64,000 nucleotides of DNA from Macellibacteroides fermentans (GTDB lineage Bacteria > Bacteroidota > Bacteroidia > Bacteroidales > Tannerellaceae), in NCBI RefSeq assembly GCF_013409575.1, contig NZ_JACCCY010000002.1:1-64000 (forward strand). Reading direction: 5' to 3'. Below are positions 26,934 to 36,442 of the stretch, one piece after another. Below the pieces are notes generated by a model that was not told the DNA's origin, searched no databases, and saw only the letters and a program-made list of their open reading frames with translations. Position numbers and translations under genes: made by a program. Position 1 is the stretch's first letter. Every line of letters starts with the position of its first letter.

Positions 26934-29612
26934 TTATTTCTTCCCAAGCAGGCGGATTATCTCACCAATCCATAGTACGATGGAGGTGCCGGCGATAATA
27001 TATCCCCAGTCGGCCCAACTCAATGGAACTACACTGAACATTTGTCCCCCGAAGGTTACAATCAGATATTGTCCGATAAGAATTAGCAGTGCAACAGAAA
27101 GGAACCCTTTGCTTTCCTTCAATTCGGCGAAAGCCGACTTATTCGTGCCGAATGCTTTGGCGTTGAACATATTCCAGAACTGAAGCAATACGAAGATTGA
27201 GAAGAACTGAGACAGTTCGTAGGCGGTTAATTCTCCATCCGTGTGGTTGAAGTAAATCAGTACGGCCAGGAGGAATACCACAAATAAGATACCTACACTG
27301 AAAATACGGTTTGCCATTCTGCGGGAGATGATAAAGTCGCCTTTCGGTCCGCTTTTACGGGGTTTGTTCTTCATCACCCGTTCGTTGGGCGGTAGCGAAG
27401 CCAGAGCTCCGGCGGCAAACGTATCCATAATCAGGTTTACCCATAACATCTGCGTAACAGTAAGAGGCGATTCGGTGCCGAGGAAAGATCCTACCAACAC
27501 AATCACACAAGCAACAACATTGATTGTAAGCTGGAACAAGATGAATTTCTGTATGTTCTGGTACAATGAACGTCCCCACATCACAGCACGGGTGATACTC
27601 ATAAATGAGTTGTCGATGATGGTGATGTCGCTCGCCTCTTTGGCTACCGATGTTCCGTCACCCATAGATAATCCAACCTGAGCTGCCTTTAATGCTGGGG
27701 CATCATTGGTTCCATCACCCGTAACGGCCACAACGGCATCTTTCTGCTGGAGCAATTGAACCAGACGCTGTTTGTCGGTCGGTCTGGCGCGGCACATAAT
27801 TTTCAGATCTAGTACCCGGTCTAAGGCCTCCTCGTCGGTCAGCGCCTCAAATCCCGGACCGGTTATTATGTTGCGTTCCGTATCATTCTCATTCCATATA
27901 CCTACCTGGCGGCCAATCTCTTTGGCTGTACCCGGAGTATCGCCGGTAACAATCTTAACATCGATACCTGCATTCAGACAGCTTTTAACAGCGTCGGGAA
28001 CATCCGAACGTACCGGATCTGAAATAGCCACAAAACCAAGGAAAGTAAGATCTGCGTTTTTAAGACGGCCATTTTCAAAGAATGATTCCACTTGCTCGTC
28101 TTCCACCAGCTGATAGGCGAAACCAAGGGTACGCATGGCCTGATTCTGGTAATCAAGCAGCTGTTTTTCGATGGAAGCTTTGCAGGATTCGACAGAAGCG
28201 TAACTTCCGTTTATCGCCACCCGGTTACAATTCTGCAACACAATCTCGGGAGCACCCTTTACGTATAGTACATTTCTGCCCAGTTGAGGCGATTTAACCA
28301 ACGTTGCCATATATTTCCGCTCGGTGGAGAAGGTGAGTTGTTCAATTACTTTTGCCTCTTCACGCAGCGACTGATAATCTTCCTTGTTGCTGTTTAACCA
28401 TAAAAGTAAGGCCGCTTCCGTAGGGTTACCCATAGTTTTGGGCTTTTCTTCACTCAAATCGAGAAAAGCGGTAGAGTTTACGGCGATACCCTCTTTAATA
28501 AGCCGGCTCACCTCATCGTTTGCCAGTTTCTGATCTGCCAGATTAAAGAAATTGGTCTGATAGATCTGCATCTGATTTTGAGTAAGCGTTCCTGTTTTAT
28601 CTGTACAGATTACCGTAGTAGCCCCCATTGTTTCACAGGCGTGCATCTTGCGTACCAGATTGTTGGTCTTCAACATCCGGTTCATGCTCAAAGCCAGACT
28701 TAAAGTTACACTCATCGGTAATCCTTCGGGAACCGAAACCACAATCAGTGTAACTGCAATCATGAATATATTCAGAATCTCGCCTACCATATCCATCAGC
28801 GGAAGGTCTGGAGTGTTTATAAATAGCTTGATAACCAGTCCGAAGAAGGTCAATCCGGCAATGGTATATCCTGCCTTGCTGATAATCTTAGCCAGACCGG
28901 CCAGCTGGATCTGTAAAGGTGTCTGCACATTGTTGTCGATCTGAGATCCTTCGTACACCTTACCGTATCCGGTATTGTCGCCCACCTGATCAACAATCAT
29001 GATACCGTGACCGTCAACTACCGTTGTTCCGCGCATTACGACATTGGAGGGATAGGTTGCTTCCGTATCAAATTCGGCTTTGTCCACCGTTTTATCAATA
29101 ATTGGTTCACCTGTAAGCGTCGATTCGTTTATCTGAAGCGAGATAGCCTCCTGTAAAGTTCCATCGGCAGGAACCTCTTCGCCTGTCTGTAAAATAACGA
29201 CATCCCCTACAACCACCTCTTTACGTGGAATTTCAGTAATGGATCCGTCGCGGATCACTTTAACCATGATGTCGTCGTTTACCGTATTCAAAATATCGAA
29301 GGCTCGGTTCGCCTTGAGTTCAAAAAAGAAGGAAACGCAGCTGGCAAGTATGATTGCAAAGAAAATGCCGATGGGCTCCAGAAAGGCACTAAAGCCTTTG
29401 GCTTCAGGTCCCCAGCAGTGTACACCTGCAATAATAAGCGATAGTGCCCATGCAACCAGTAAGATGCGAATAATAGGGTCGTCGAACTTTTCCAGAAATT
29501 GGCTCCATAAAGAGGCTTTGGCCGGAGGTGTGAGTACATTTTCGCCGTTTGCCTCGCGACTGGCGATAACCTGCTCTTTTGTCAGCCCTTGAAAATGCTG
29601 TTTTGTATCCAT
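26934..29612 (-). CDS. Calcium-translocating P-type ATPase, PMCA type
   Basis: This 892-residue P2-type ATPase pumps Ca2+ out of the cytoplasm. The phosphorylated Asp338 lies in CTDKTGTLT. Other hallmarks are the TGE loop (STLTGEP), the helix-IV motif VSVPEGLPMSVTL with its ion-binding Glu, the nucleotide-binding KGAPE, and the hinge TGDGTNDAPALKAA. It has ten predicted helices and normal length. It stands alone with its own terminator. Confidence 0.93.
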   Translation of the reverse strand: MDTKQHFQGLTKEQVIASREANGENVLTPPAKASLWSQFLEKFDDPIIRILLVAWALSLIIAGVHCWGPEAKGFSAFLEPIGIFFAIILASCVSFFFELKANRAFDILNTVNDDIMVKVIRDGSITEIPRKEVVVGDVVILQTGEEVPADGTLQEAISLQINESTLTGEPIIDKTVDKAEFDTEATYPSNVVMRGTTVVDGHGIMIVDQVGDNTGYGKVYEGSQIDNNVQTPLQIQLAGLAKIISKAGYTIAGLTFFGLVIKLFINTPDLPLMDMVGEILNIFMIAVTLIVVSVPEGLPMSVTLSLALSMNRMLKTNNLVRKMHACETMGATTVICTDKTGTLTQNQMQIYQTNFFNLADQKLANDEVSRLIKEGIAVNSTAFLDLSEEKPKTMGNPTEAALLLWLNSNKEDYQSLREEAKVIEQLTFSTERKYMATLVKSPQLGRNVLYVKGAPEIVLQNCNRVAINGSYASVESCKASIEKQLLDYQNQAMRTLGFAYQLVEDEQVESFFENGRLKNADLTFLGFVAISDPVRSDVPDAVKSCLNAGIDVKIVTGDTPGTAKEIGRQVGIWNENDTERNIITGPGFEALTDEEALDRVLDLKIMCRARPTDKQRLVQLLQQKDAVVAVTGDGTNDAPALKAAQVGLSMGDGTSVAKEASDITIIDNSFMSITRAVMWGRSLYQNIQKFILFQLTINVVACVIVLVGSFLGTESPLTVTQMLWVNLIMDTFAAGALASLPPNERVMKNKPRKSGPKGDFIISRRMANRIFSVGILFVVFLLAVLIYFNHTDGELTAYELSQFFSIFVLLQFWNMFNAKAFGTNKSAFAELKESKGFLSVALLILIGQYLIVTFGGQMFSVVPLSWADWGYIIAGTSIVLWIGEIIRLLGKK

Positions 29613-29811
29613 TTATACTTTATTAATTTCTATATAATACAGGGAACAAATTTCGTAAAGTTATTCGTATCTGCAAAATGACAACCCTTAAATCCATTAA
29701 AATATCTTTTGTTTTTTTATAGGGTATATTTCATTCTTTATTAACTAAACCTAAACAAAACAGGGTGCTAAATTGTCTTATCTTTATAGTAATATTGAAA
29801 ATATAAGAGGT

Positions 29812-30309
29812 ATGAAAAAGAAACAATTACTTTTTGTATTGATGGTTGGTTTGGTTGTCCTCGGCGGATGTGCAACCACTCAATCGGGAAAGGAATCAAA
29901 AGAGCTTACTGAAACGCGGGTGAAAGAAAGTGTAGACAACAGAGCTTTCAAGATATCCGTTGATCGGGTGGTACCCATGTCCGGTCGATCCAGGAATGTA
30001 ACAAGCAACTATTCGCTGACTGTAAGAAACGATTCGGTGTTTTCTTATCTCCCTTACTTCGGACAAGCATACAGTTTACCTTATGGCGGAGGAGTGGGTA
30101 TGACCTTTGATGCGCCACTTACGGAGTATAACCAGCGATATGATAAGAAGAACAATGCGGAGATCACATTCCGTACCCGGTCGGCTGATGATACGCATAC
30201 TTTCCGGATACAGATTTATCCCAATGCTTCAGCCACAATTCAGGTAACGAGCATAAACCGACAGGGAATTACGTACTATGGAACCGTCGATCTTAAAGAA
30301 GGGGAGTGA
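29812..30309 (+). CDS. DUF4251 lipoprotein
   Basis: This 165-residue Bacteroidetes-restricted protein has a lipoprotein signal (LFVLMVGLVVLGGC) and a beta-rich DUF4251 domain. The domain is marked by ESVDNRAFKISVDRVVPMSG and by PYFGQAYSLPYGGGVGMTFDAP. Its function is unknown; it is probably periplasmic and membrane-anchored. ATG 29812 is chosen because the signal peptide starts there. Its 3' end overlaps the convergent radical SAM gene by 17 nt. Confidence 0.82.
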   Translation: MKKKQLLFVLMVGLVVLGGCATTQSGKESKELTETRVKESVDNRAFKISVDRVVPMSGRSRNVTSNYSLTVRNDSVFSYLPYFGQAYSLPYGGGVGMTFDAPLTEYNQRYDKKNNAEITFRTRSADDTHTFRIQIYPNASATIQVTSINRQGITYYGTVDLKEGE

Positions 30310-31225
30310 AGGTGCGCCCTTGATAGGCTCCGCGTTCTTCCATTCTTTTCAGGACTTTTGCTGTGAACTCATAGTTCTTTAATCCCCAATCGGGTGCAAT
30401 CAGCAGCTCTTTAGGGGATTGGGATACAAAACGTTCGATGGTGATGGCGGGATTCATCCGTTCCACAAAATCAATTACCAGATCGATGTACTCGTCGACA
30501 GTAAACAGATGGAAATCTTCCGGATTTTCACGGTACTCCAATGCCATTTTAGTCTTCCGGATCAGCTGAAGCTGATGCAGTTTAACAGTGGTGAGCGGCA
30601 AGGCGGATACCACATCGGCATGATGCAATATCTCTTCGCGGGATTCGCCGGGCAACCCCAAAATCAGATGGGCACCAGTGTAAATCCCTTTGGCTGCAGT
30701 CCTCCGGATGGCCTCTTCCGATTCGGCATGGGTATGTCCGCGGTTGATACGCTCCAGCGTTTTATCCAGGGTGCTTTCCAGTCCGTATTCAACCATTACA
30801 AATGTCTTCCGGGATAGTTCGGCAAAGTAATCCAACAGCTCATCCGGCATGCAATCCGGGCGTGTTCCTACAATCAGTCCAACTACATCCGGATAACGTA
30901 AGGCATTTTCGTAAATAACTTTAAGCCTTTCGAACTCATCGTATGTATTGGTATAGGCCTGGAAATAGGCCAGGTATTTCATGTCGGGATATTTGCGTCC
31001 AAAAAACTGTACGCCTTCTCCCAGTTGTTCTTTTATTCCTTTGTCGGTGTGACAATAATCCGGGCTGAATGTCTGGTTATTGCAATAGGTACAACCTCCC
31101 CATCCTTTTGATCCATCGCGGTTCGGGCAGGTAAATCCGGCGTTCAATGATATTTTTTGTACCTTGTACGGGAACAGATCCCGCAGGAAATCGCCTAAGT
31201 CGTTATACGGTTTACTATTTTTCAC
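30293..31225 (-). CDS. Radical SAM protein of the YhcC/TIGR01212 family
   Basis: This protein of about 310 residues has the cluster region AGFTCPNRDGSKGWGGCTYC, which has the spaced Cys pattern of TIGR01212, and the later GLPGESREE. Its substrate is unknown. Start choice is unusual: a -7 box (TATCTTTG, 31237-31230 minus strand) lies 4 nt before an in-frame GTG at 31225-31223, whose product starts KNSKPYNDLG, where family members begin. Upstream ATG codons (31270, 31249) lie before that box. A leaderless GTG start is therefore likely. Confidence 0.82.
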   Translation of the reverse strand: MKNSKPYNDLGDFLRDLFPYKVQKISLNAGFTCPNRDGSKGWGGCTYCNNQTFSPDYCHTDKGIKEQLGEGVQFFGRKYPDMKYLAYFQAYTNTYDEFERLKVIYENALRYPDVVGLIVGTRPDCMPDELLDYFAELSRKTFVMVEYGLESTLDKTLERINRGHTHAESEEAIRRTAAKGIYTGAHLILGLPGESREEILHHADVVSALPLTTVKLHQLQLIRKTKMALEYRENPEDFHLFTVDEYIDLVIDFVERMNPAITIERFVSQSPKELLIAPDWGLKNYEFTAKVLKRMEERGAYQGRTFTPLL

Positions 31226-31229
31226 AATG

Positions 31230-31237
31230 CAAAGATA
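31230..31237 (-). promoter_or_regulatory. -7 box for the radical SAM gene
   Basis: CAAAGATA on the plus strand is TATCTTTG on the minus strand. It lies immediately upstream of the GTG chosen as start. Confidence 0.6.
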
Positions 31238-31270
31238 GAAAATAGTCATTGTATTGCGGTGCCTTTTCAC

Positions 31271-31278
31271 TAACTTTG
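31271..31278 (+). promoter_or_regulatory. -7 box for the DPP IV gene
   Basis: TAACTTTG fits TAnnTTTG. It lies 28 nt before ATG 31307 and rules out the ATG at 31280, only 1 nt after the box. Confidence 0.65.
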
Positions 31279-31306
31279 CATGATATTATTAAAAAAGAAA
31301 AAATTC

Positions 31307-33481
31307 ATGAAAGGATTGAGACTATGTTTGTTGCTTTCATTGGTGATGGTTGGAAGCCTCTCTGCACAGAACGGAAGCAAACAGGTTAGCTTGAAAGATA
31401 TAACAGACGGTAAGTTCCGTCAGGTGTCGGCAATAGGTGATATGCGTTCCATGCCCGATGGCGAACATTATACGGCCATGAACAGCGAACGCTCCATGAT
31501 TATCAAATATTCGTATCGTACCGGAAATCCGGTGGATACCCTGTTTAATGCGAAAACCGCCCGCGAATGTACCTTCAAGGACTTTGAGGGGTATATGATC
31601 AGCAGTACCGGACACCGTATTCTGGTATGGCGCGACAGCGAACCGATCTACCGCCGTTCATCTAAAGCCGTAATTTACGATTACGATGTACGACGTAATT
31701 TTGTTAAGCCTCTTACCGAGTCTGCCAGTAAGCAGATGATTCCTATCTTCTCCCCAGACGGCAGGATGTGTGCTTATGTACGCGACAATAATATCTGGAT
31801 TAAAAAATTTGATTTTGATACGGAAACCCAGGTTACCAAAGATGGCGAGTTAAATAAAATACTGAACGGAACAACCGATTGGGTGTACGAAGAAGAGTTT
31901 GCAGTAACAAACCTTATGGCCTGGTCGCCCGACAATGAGTATCTTGCCTTTGTAAAAACGAACGAAACTGAAGTGCCTCAATACCACATGCAGATGTTCA
32001 ATAATGAGCTGTACCCCGGTTTTTACACCTATAAGTACCCCAAAGCAGGCGAGAAAAATTCCGTTGTCACTCTTCATTCCTATAGTGTGTCTACGAAAGA
32101 CATCAAGGAATTGAAACTGCCTGTGAATGAAGAAACGTATATCCCCCGTATCACTTTCACAACCAAAGCAGATCAGTTGGCAGTTATGACCCTGAACCGT
32201 ACCCAAAACGTGTTCAATATGTATTATGCCAATCCGAAAAGTGGTGTATTCAGACTGGTTTTAAGGGAAGAGAACAAGGCTTATGTTGATTCCGAATATC
32301 TATCCTCCATCCAGTTTTTTGAAACAGGATTCACCTATTTGAGCGAGCAGGACGGATATGCGCATATTTATCTTTATTCTCCTACGGGCGTAATGCAGCG
32401 TCAGGTAACCAAAGGCAACTGGGATGTAACCCGTTTCATCGGCATGGACGAGGCAACAAAGACCATCTATTACCAGTCGGCCGAAGAGAGTCCGCTGCGC
32501 AGATCGGTTTATAAGATAGATGCCAAAGGTATAAAAACTAAACTTACACCGCTGTCGGGTACTAACAGTGCCGACTTTAGCGCTAATTTTGCCTATTATG
32601 TGAATAAGTATTCCAATGCAAATACACCCATGCAGATTTCTGTGCATGAAGCAAAAAAGGGTACCACCCTTCGTGTGCTGCAGGATAATAAAGCGCTGAA
32701 AAACCGTTTGGCAGAACTTTCATATGCTAAGAAGGAATTCTTTACCATACAGACCGAATCTGGTTACGAGTTGAATGCATGGCGGGTGAAGCCGGTCGAC
32801 TTCGACGAAAACAAGAAATACCCGGTGCTTATGGTACAATACAGCGGTCCGGCTTCGCAGGAGGTAACGGATAGCTATGGATTTGATTGGGAATACTACC
32901 TTGCTGCCAGGGGAATTATGGTGGTAAGTGTGGACGGACGCGGTACCGGAGCCAGAGGCGAAGGATTCCGTAAATGTACCTATATGAAAATGGGATTGCT
33001 TGAAAGTCAGGATCAGGTTGAAGCTGCCCGGGCTCTGGGTAAGCTTTCGTATGTGGACAAGAACCGGATCGCTATCTGGGGATGGAGCTTTGGGGGATAC
33101 AATACCCTGATGTCCATGAGTACCGGCAACGGAACATTCAAGGCTGGTATTGCTGTGGCTCCGCCGACCGACTGGAAATATTACGATACCATTTATACCG
33201 AGCGTTTTATGCGTACGCCTAAAGAAAATTTTGAAGGCTATGCGGCAACCTCGCCTATTAAACTAGCAGATAAATTGCAGGGAAAATTGCTTCTGATTCA
33301 CGGATCGGCCGACGACAACGTACATGTTCAGAACAGCATGGAGTATGCCGAAGCTTTGGTGCAAGCCAACAAGCAATTTGATATGCATATTTACAAAGAT
33401 AAAAATCACAGTATATATGGCGGTAACACCCGTTTCCATCTGTATACAAAAATGTCTGAATTTTTATTTAACAACCTTTAA
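31307..33481 (+). CDS. Dipeptidyl peptidase IV (S9 family)
   Basis: This 724-residue exported serine peptidase cleaves Xaa-Pro (or Xaa-Ala) dipeptides from N-termini. The signal peptide is GLRLCLLLSLVMVGSLSAQ. The beta-propeller domain contains the substrate-binding double Glu (DWVYEEEF). The alpha/beta-hydrolase domain has nucleophile Ser594 in GWSFGGY, Asp in HGSADDNVH and His in KDKNHSIYGG. All catalytic parts are present. lipA starts 4 nt after its stop, suggesting co-transcription. Confidence 0.93.
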   Translation: MKGLRLCLLLSLVMVGSLSAQNGSKQVSLKDITDGKFRQVSAIGDMRSMPDGEHYTAMNSERSMIIKYSYRTGNPVDTLFNAKTARECTFKDFEGYMISSTGHRILVWRDSEPIYRRSSKAVIYDYDVRRNFVKPLTESASKQMIPIFSPDGRMCAYVRDNNIWIKKFDFDTETQVTKDGELNKILNGTTDWVYEEEFAVTNLMAWSPDNEYLAFVKTNETEVPQYHMQMFNNELYPGFYTYKYPKAGEKNSVVTLHSYSVSTKDIKELKLPVNEETYIPRITFTTKADQLAVMTLNRTQNVFNMYYANPKSGVFRLVLREENKAYVDSEYLSSIQFFETGFTYLSEQDGYAHIYLYSPTGVMQRQVTKGNWDVTRFIGMDEATKTIYYQSAEESPLRRSVYKIDAKGIKTKLTPLSGTNSADFSANFAYYVNKYSNANTPMQISVHEAKKGTTLRVLQDNKALKNRLAELSYAKKEFFTIQTESGYELNAWRVKPVDFDENKKYPVLMVQYSGPASQEVTDSYGFDWEYYLAARGIMVVSVDGRGTGARGEGFRKCTYMKMGLLESQDQVEAARALGKLSYVDKNRIAIWGWSFGGYNTLMSMSTGNGTFKAGIAVAPPTDWKYYDTIYTERFMRTPKENFEGYAATSPIKLADKLQGKLLLIHGSADDNVHVQNSMEYAEALVQANKQFDMHIYKDKNHSIYGGNTRFHLYTKMSEFLFNNL

Positions 33482-33485
33482 AACA

Positions 33486-34331
33486 ATGGCAGAACATATA
33501 AGAAAGCCGGACTGGCTTAAAATACGTTTGGGTGGAAATGAAACTTTCACCCAAACCAAACGTATAGTCGAATCACATGGTTTACACACCATATGCACCA
33601 GTGGTAAATGCCCGAACATGGGTGAATGCTGGGGGAGGGGTACGGCTACTTTCATGGTTGGAGGAGAAATTTGTACCCGTTCGTGCAAGTTTTGCAATAC
33701 GCTGACAGGGAAACCATTGGCGTTGAATCCTGAAGAGCCGGCAAACGTAGCTAAGTCTATTCAGTTGATGAAGTTGAAACATGCTGTAGTTACGTCGGTC
33801 GACCGCGACGACCTGCCCGATCAGGGTGCGGGTCACTGGGTGAAAACCATTCAATCCATCAAACAACTGAACCCGGAGACTACGCTTGAAGTCCTGATTC
33901 CCGATTTTCAGGGAAACCTGGAGTTGGTTGATCTGGTTATCGAAGCGGCTCCCGAGATTATTTCTCACAATATGGAGACCGTCAGACGGCTGACTCCCCA
34001 GATACGGAGTGCCGCCAAATACGATGTGAGTCTGAAGGTCTTAAACCGCATAGCGACTAAAGGAACTGTTGCCAAGACAGGTATAATGGTTGGTCTGGGT
34101 GAAACCGATGAGGAGGTCTACACCCTGATGGATGATGTGCGTGCTGCCGGGGTATCTGTACTTACAATCGGACAATACCTGCAACCATCACGTAAACATA
34201 TTCCGGTTTCAGCCTATATCACTCCCGAACATTTTGAAGAATATAAATCGATAGCTTTGTCAAAAGGATTCACCCATGTTGAGAGTGGTCCACTTGTACG
34301 TTCATCTTATCATGCAGAAAAGCATGTATGA
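33486..34331 (+). CDS. lipA: Lipoyl synthase
   Basis: This 281-residue radical SAM enzyme inserts two sulfurs into protein-bound octanoate. It has both clusters: the auxiliary motif CTSGKCPNMGEC and the radical SAM motif CTRSCKFC. The frame is open further upstream within the DPP IV gene, but the ATG 33486 start (AEHIRKPDWLKIRL) matches the family N-terminus. The C-terminal RSSYHAE serine-containing motif that ligates the auxiliary cluster is present. Confidence 0.95.
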   Translation: MAEHIRKPDWLKIRLGGNETFTQTKRIVESHGLHTICTSGKCPNMGECWGRGTATFMVGGEICTRSCKFCNTLTGKPLALNPEEPANVAKSIQLMKLKHAVVTSVDRDDLPDQGAGHWVKTIQSIKQLNPETTLEVLIPDFQGNLELVDLVIEAAPEIISHNMETVRRLTPQIRSAAKYDVSLKVLNRIATKGTVAKTGIMVGLGETDEEVYTLMDDVRAAGVSVLTIGQYLQPSRKHIPVSAYITPEHFEEYKSIALSKGFTHVESGPLVRSSYHAEKHV

Positions 34332-34482
34332 AGCAATAACCTTTATCTGATTATGTTTGTTATATAATCAACGGAGAAATGAATAAGCGCTAATTCCAGT
34401 GCGCACTATAGGATAAAAACCATATACTTCATTATCCCTTAATTAGATAAATGGAAAATGTTAAGATGAACACAAGTGAGTT

Positions 34483-35667
34483 ATGAATAGAATAGAAACT
34501 AGAAAAAGTTTAGATAATCAGGCTTGGGGATTATTGCCAATGTTATTATTTATGTTTATTGATAATTTTATTGATTATCACTATTCATTTATAATTGCCT
34601 TGACGCTAAGTTTTGTATCCATGTACCTTTATACGGCATTGATGAAAAGGAAGACGTATCAATTCCTATTGTTGGTTTCATCCATCTCATTGATATTGTT
34701 TTCTGTATTTCTTTATTTGCCTTTAGGTAAAGCCCTCTATCCTTATTCGTCGCTTATCAGCGAACTGACCATGGTGATGGTTCTCACATTTGTGGGTTTC
34801 TCCCGGCGTTCGCTGTTGCGAAGAGTAAGAAATTCGGGTCATCCCTTGTTCCATCGTACTTTGTTACGTTCGTCGCTGAATGAATTTATTTTTTTGGCGC
34901 AGGTAGTGCAAAATATGTTTATCCTTCATCTTTTTGTAATTCTTATTTACAATGTGTTGCCTTATGACTGGCATACTCCGGGCAGAACTGTATTTTTGTA
35001 TGATCAGCTTGGTGTTATAATCGGTGTTTGTATTTTTTCGTATGAGCATGTACGTGTAAAAATAATGAAAGGAAGTCTGAGGAAAGAGATGTGGATTCCT
35101 GTACTTAACAATGAAGGAAAAGTTGTTGGTTGCATTGCTCGGTCGGTAAGCCGAACAGTTAAAAAGAAATACTATCATCCCATTGTACGTGTGGCTGTAA
35201 TCCATGATGGAAAGTTATACTTGACCAAGCGTTCCCCTGATAGCTATGTAGATCCTGATACGTACGATTATCCATACGAACGCTATGTTTTATATCGTCA
35301 AAAGATTGAGCATAGTGCGCAGGATGCCATAGGCCGACTGAAAGGCAAACCCGGTGTTTCGGTGCGATTCTTAATCCGCTATAAGTACGAAGATGAAAAG
35401 ATTAGACACCAGGTTTCACTTTATGTGGTATGTGTTCACGACGAGAAGCTGATGTCCGAGTATGTGCGTGAAGGAGGCAAACTCTGGCTTACGGCTCAGA
35501 TTGAGGAAAATCTTTCCAAAGGGGTATTTAGTGGTTACTTTGAGAAAGAATTTCCATACCTGCAGAACACCATCCTGTTTGCTGAAAACTTCTGCTGTCA
35601 GCAACCTACTTCCTTTTGTGAAGAAAATATAGCCGAAGAATCAATGGAGAGTGCAAGTATGGTTTGA
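34483..35667 (+). CDS. Polytopic membrane protein with degenerate Nudix-like C-terminal domain
   Basis: This 394-residue protein has about six hydrophobic helices in residues 15-195. A cytoplasmic domain follows from about 205, starting WIPVLNNEGKVVGCIARSVSR, then HPIVRVAVIHDGKLYLTKRSPDSY. That order (PV..G..G....R, then HP.V.VAV...G.LYL.KR) is the first half of an Idi/Nudix fold. The segment expected to hold the Nudix box (GX5EX7REUXEEXGU) instead reads YERYVLYRQKIEHSAQDAIGRL, without the Glu ligands, so hydrolysis is unlikely. Function is unknown. An 11-codon ORF at 34451-34486 overlaps its start as ATGA. Confidence 0.7.
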   Translation: MNRIETRKSLDNQAWGLLPMLLFMFIDNFIDYHYSFIIALTLSFVSMYLYTALMKRKTYQFLLLVSSISLILFSVFLYLPLGKALYPYSSLISELTMVMVLTFVGFSRRSLLRRVRNSGHPLFHRTLLRSSLNEFIFLAQVVQNMFILHLFVILIYNVLPYDWHTPGRTVFLYDQLGVIIGVCIFSYEHVRVKIMKGSLRKEMWIPVLNNEGKVVGCIARSVSRTVKKKYYHPIVRVAVIHDGKLYLTKRSPDSYVDPDTYDYPYERYVLYRQKIEHSAQDAIGRLKGKPGVSVRFLIRYKYEDEKIRHQVSLYVVCVHDEKLMSEYVREGGKLWLTAQIEENLSKGVFSGYFEKEFPYLQNTILFAENFCCQQPTSFCEENIAEESMESASMV

Positions 35668-35688
35668 TGCCTCGGCCAATAAATCCGT

Positions 35689-36393
35689 CTATTTATAGAT
35701 AAGAAATATAGTAGGCTTCTTTGATAGGTCCGGAATCTTGCCGGCCCATTCTTTTACCGGTTTTGTTTTAATATATTCATCCTCGCAGGTAATGTTTGAC
35801 GCGATACATAATTTGGTGGAAGGGCGGCAGGTGCGAACCAGCTCTTCTGCCAATTTGTTATTCCGGTAAGGCGTTTCGATAAACAACTGTGTTTCGTGCT
35901 CGCTGTAAATACGCTGTTCAATTTGCTTGATTTTATTGGTGCGTGCAACGGCATCGATCGGAAGGTAACCGTGAAAAGCAAAACTCTGGCCGTTAAAACC
36001 CGAAGCCATCACAGACATTATGATAGACGAAGGTCCCACCAACGGAACTACCGGATAGTTCTTGCGTTGTGCAACGGCGACCACATCGGCTCCCGGATCG
36101 GCTACAGCCGGACAACCCGCCTCCGAAATTACACCCACAGACAATCCTTTACTGAGCGGCAGCAGGTAATCTGCAACCATTTCGGGAGAAGTGTGTTTAT
36201 TCAACTCATAAAAAGTAAGCTCGTCGATTACAATCTCCGGGGCCGTTTTCTTTAGGAAACGACGGGCTGTACGTACATTTTCCACAATAAAATGGTTGAT
36301 AGACCGAATAATATCTTTGTTATATTCCGGCAAAACCTGCCGGTGATCTGTATCACCCAGTGGAACCGGGATAAGAAAAAGTGACGCTTGCAT
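35689..36393 (-). CDS. Tetrapyrrole-methylase-fold SAM methyltransferase (RsmI-related)
   Basis: This 234-residue protein of the RsmI-related methylase family begins MQASLFLIPVPLGDTDHRQVLP. It contains GVISEAGCPAVADPGADVV and the GPSSIIMSVMASGFNGQSFAFHGYLP segment, both like RsmI, which 2'-O-methylates C1402 of 16S rRNA. It is shorter than full RsmI, and Bacteroidetes often carry both, so the substrate is uncertain. ATG 36393 is chosen because a TACTTTTG box (36416-36409, minus strand) lies just upstream; the longer frame crosses it. Confidence 0.83.
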   Translation of the reverse strand: MQASLFLIPVPLGDTDHRQVLPEYNKDIIRSINHFIVENVRTARRFLKKTAPEIVIDELTFYELNKHTSPEMVADYLLPLSKGLSVGVISEAGCPAVADPGADVVAVAQRKNYPVVPLVGPSSIIMSVMASGFNGQSFAFHGYLPIDAVARTNKIKQIEQRIYSEHETQLFIETPYRNNKLAEELVRTCRPSTKLCIASNITCEDEYIKTKPVKEWAGKIPDLSKKPTIFLIYK

Positions 36394-36408
36394 ACCTATA
36401 TTTTTTTG

Positions 36409-36416
36409 CAAAAGTA
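36409..36416 (-). promoter_or_regulatory. -7 box for the RsmI-related gene
   Basis: CAAAAGTA on plus is TACTTTTG on minus. A near-consensus TAATTTTA at 36418-36425 on the plus strand serves the divergent methyltransferase gene, so the two promoters nearly abut. Confidence 0.6.
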
Positions 36417-36442
36417 CTAATTTTACCCCAAATATACGTGCA

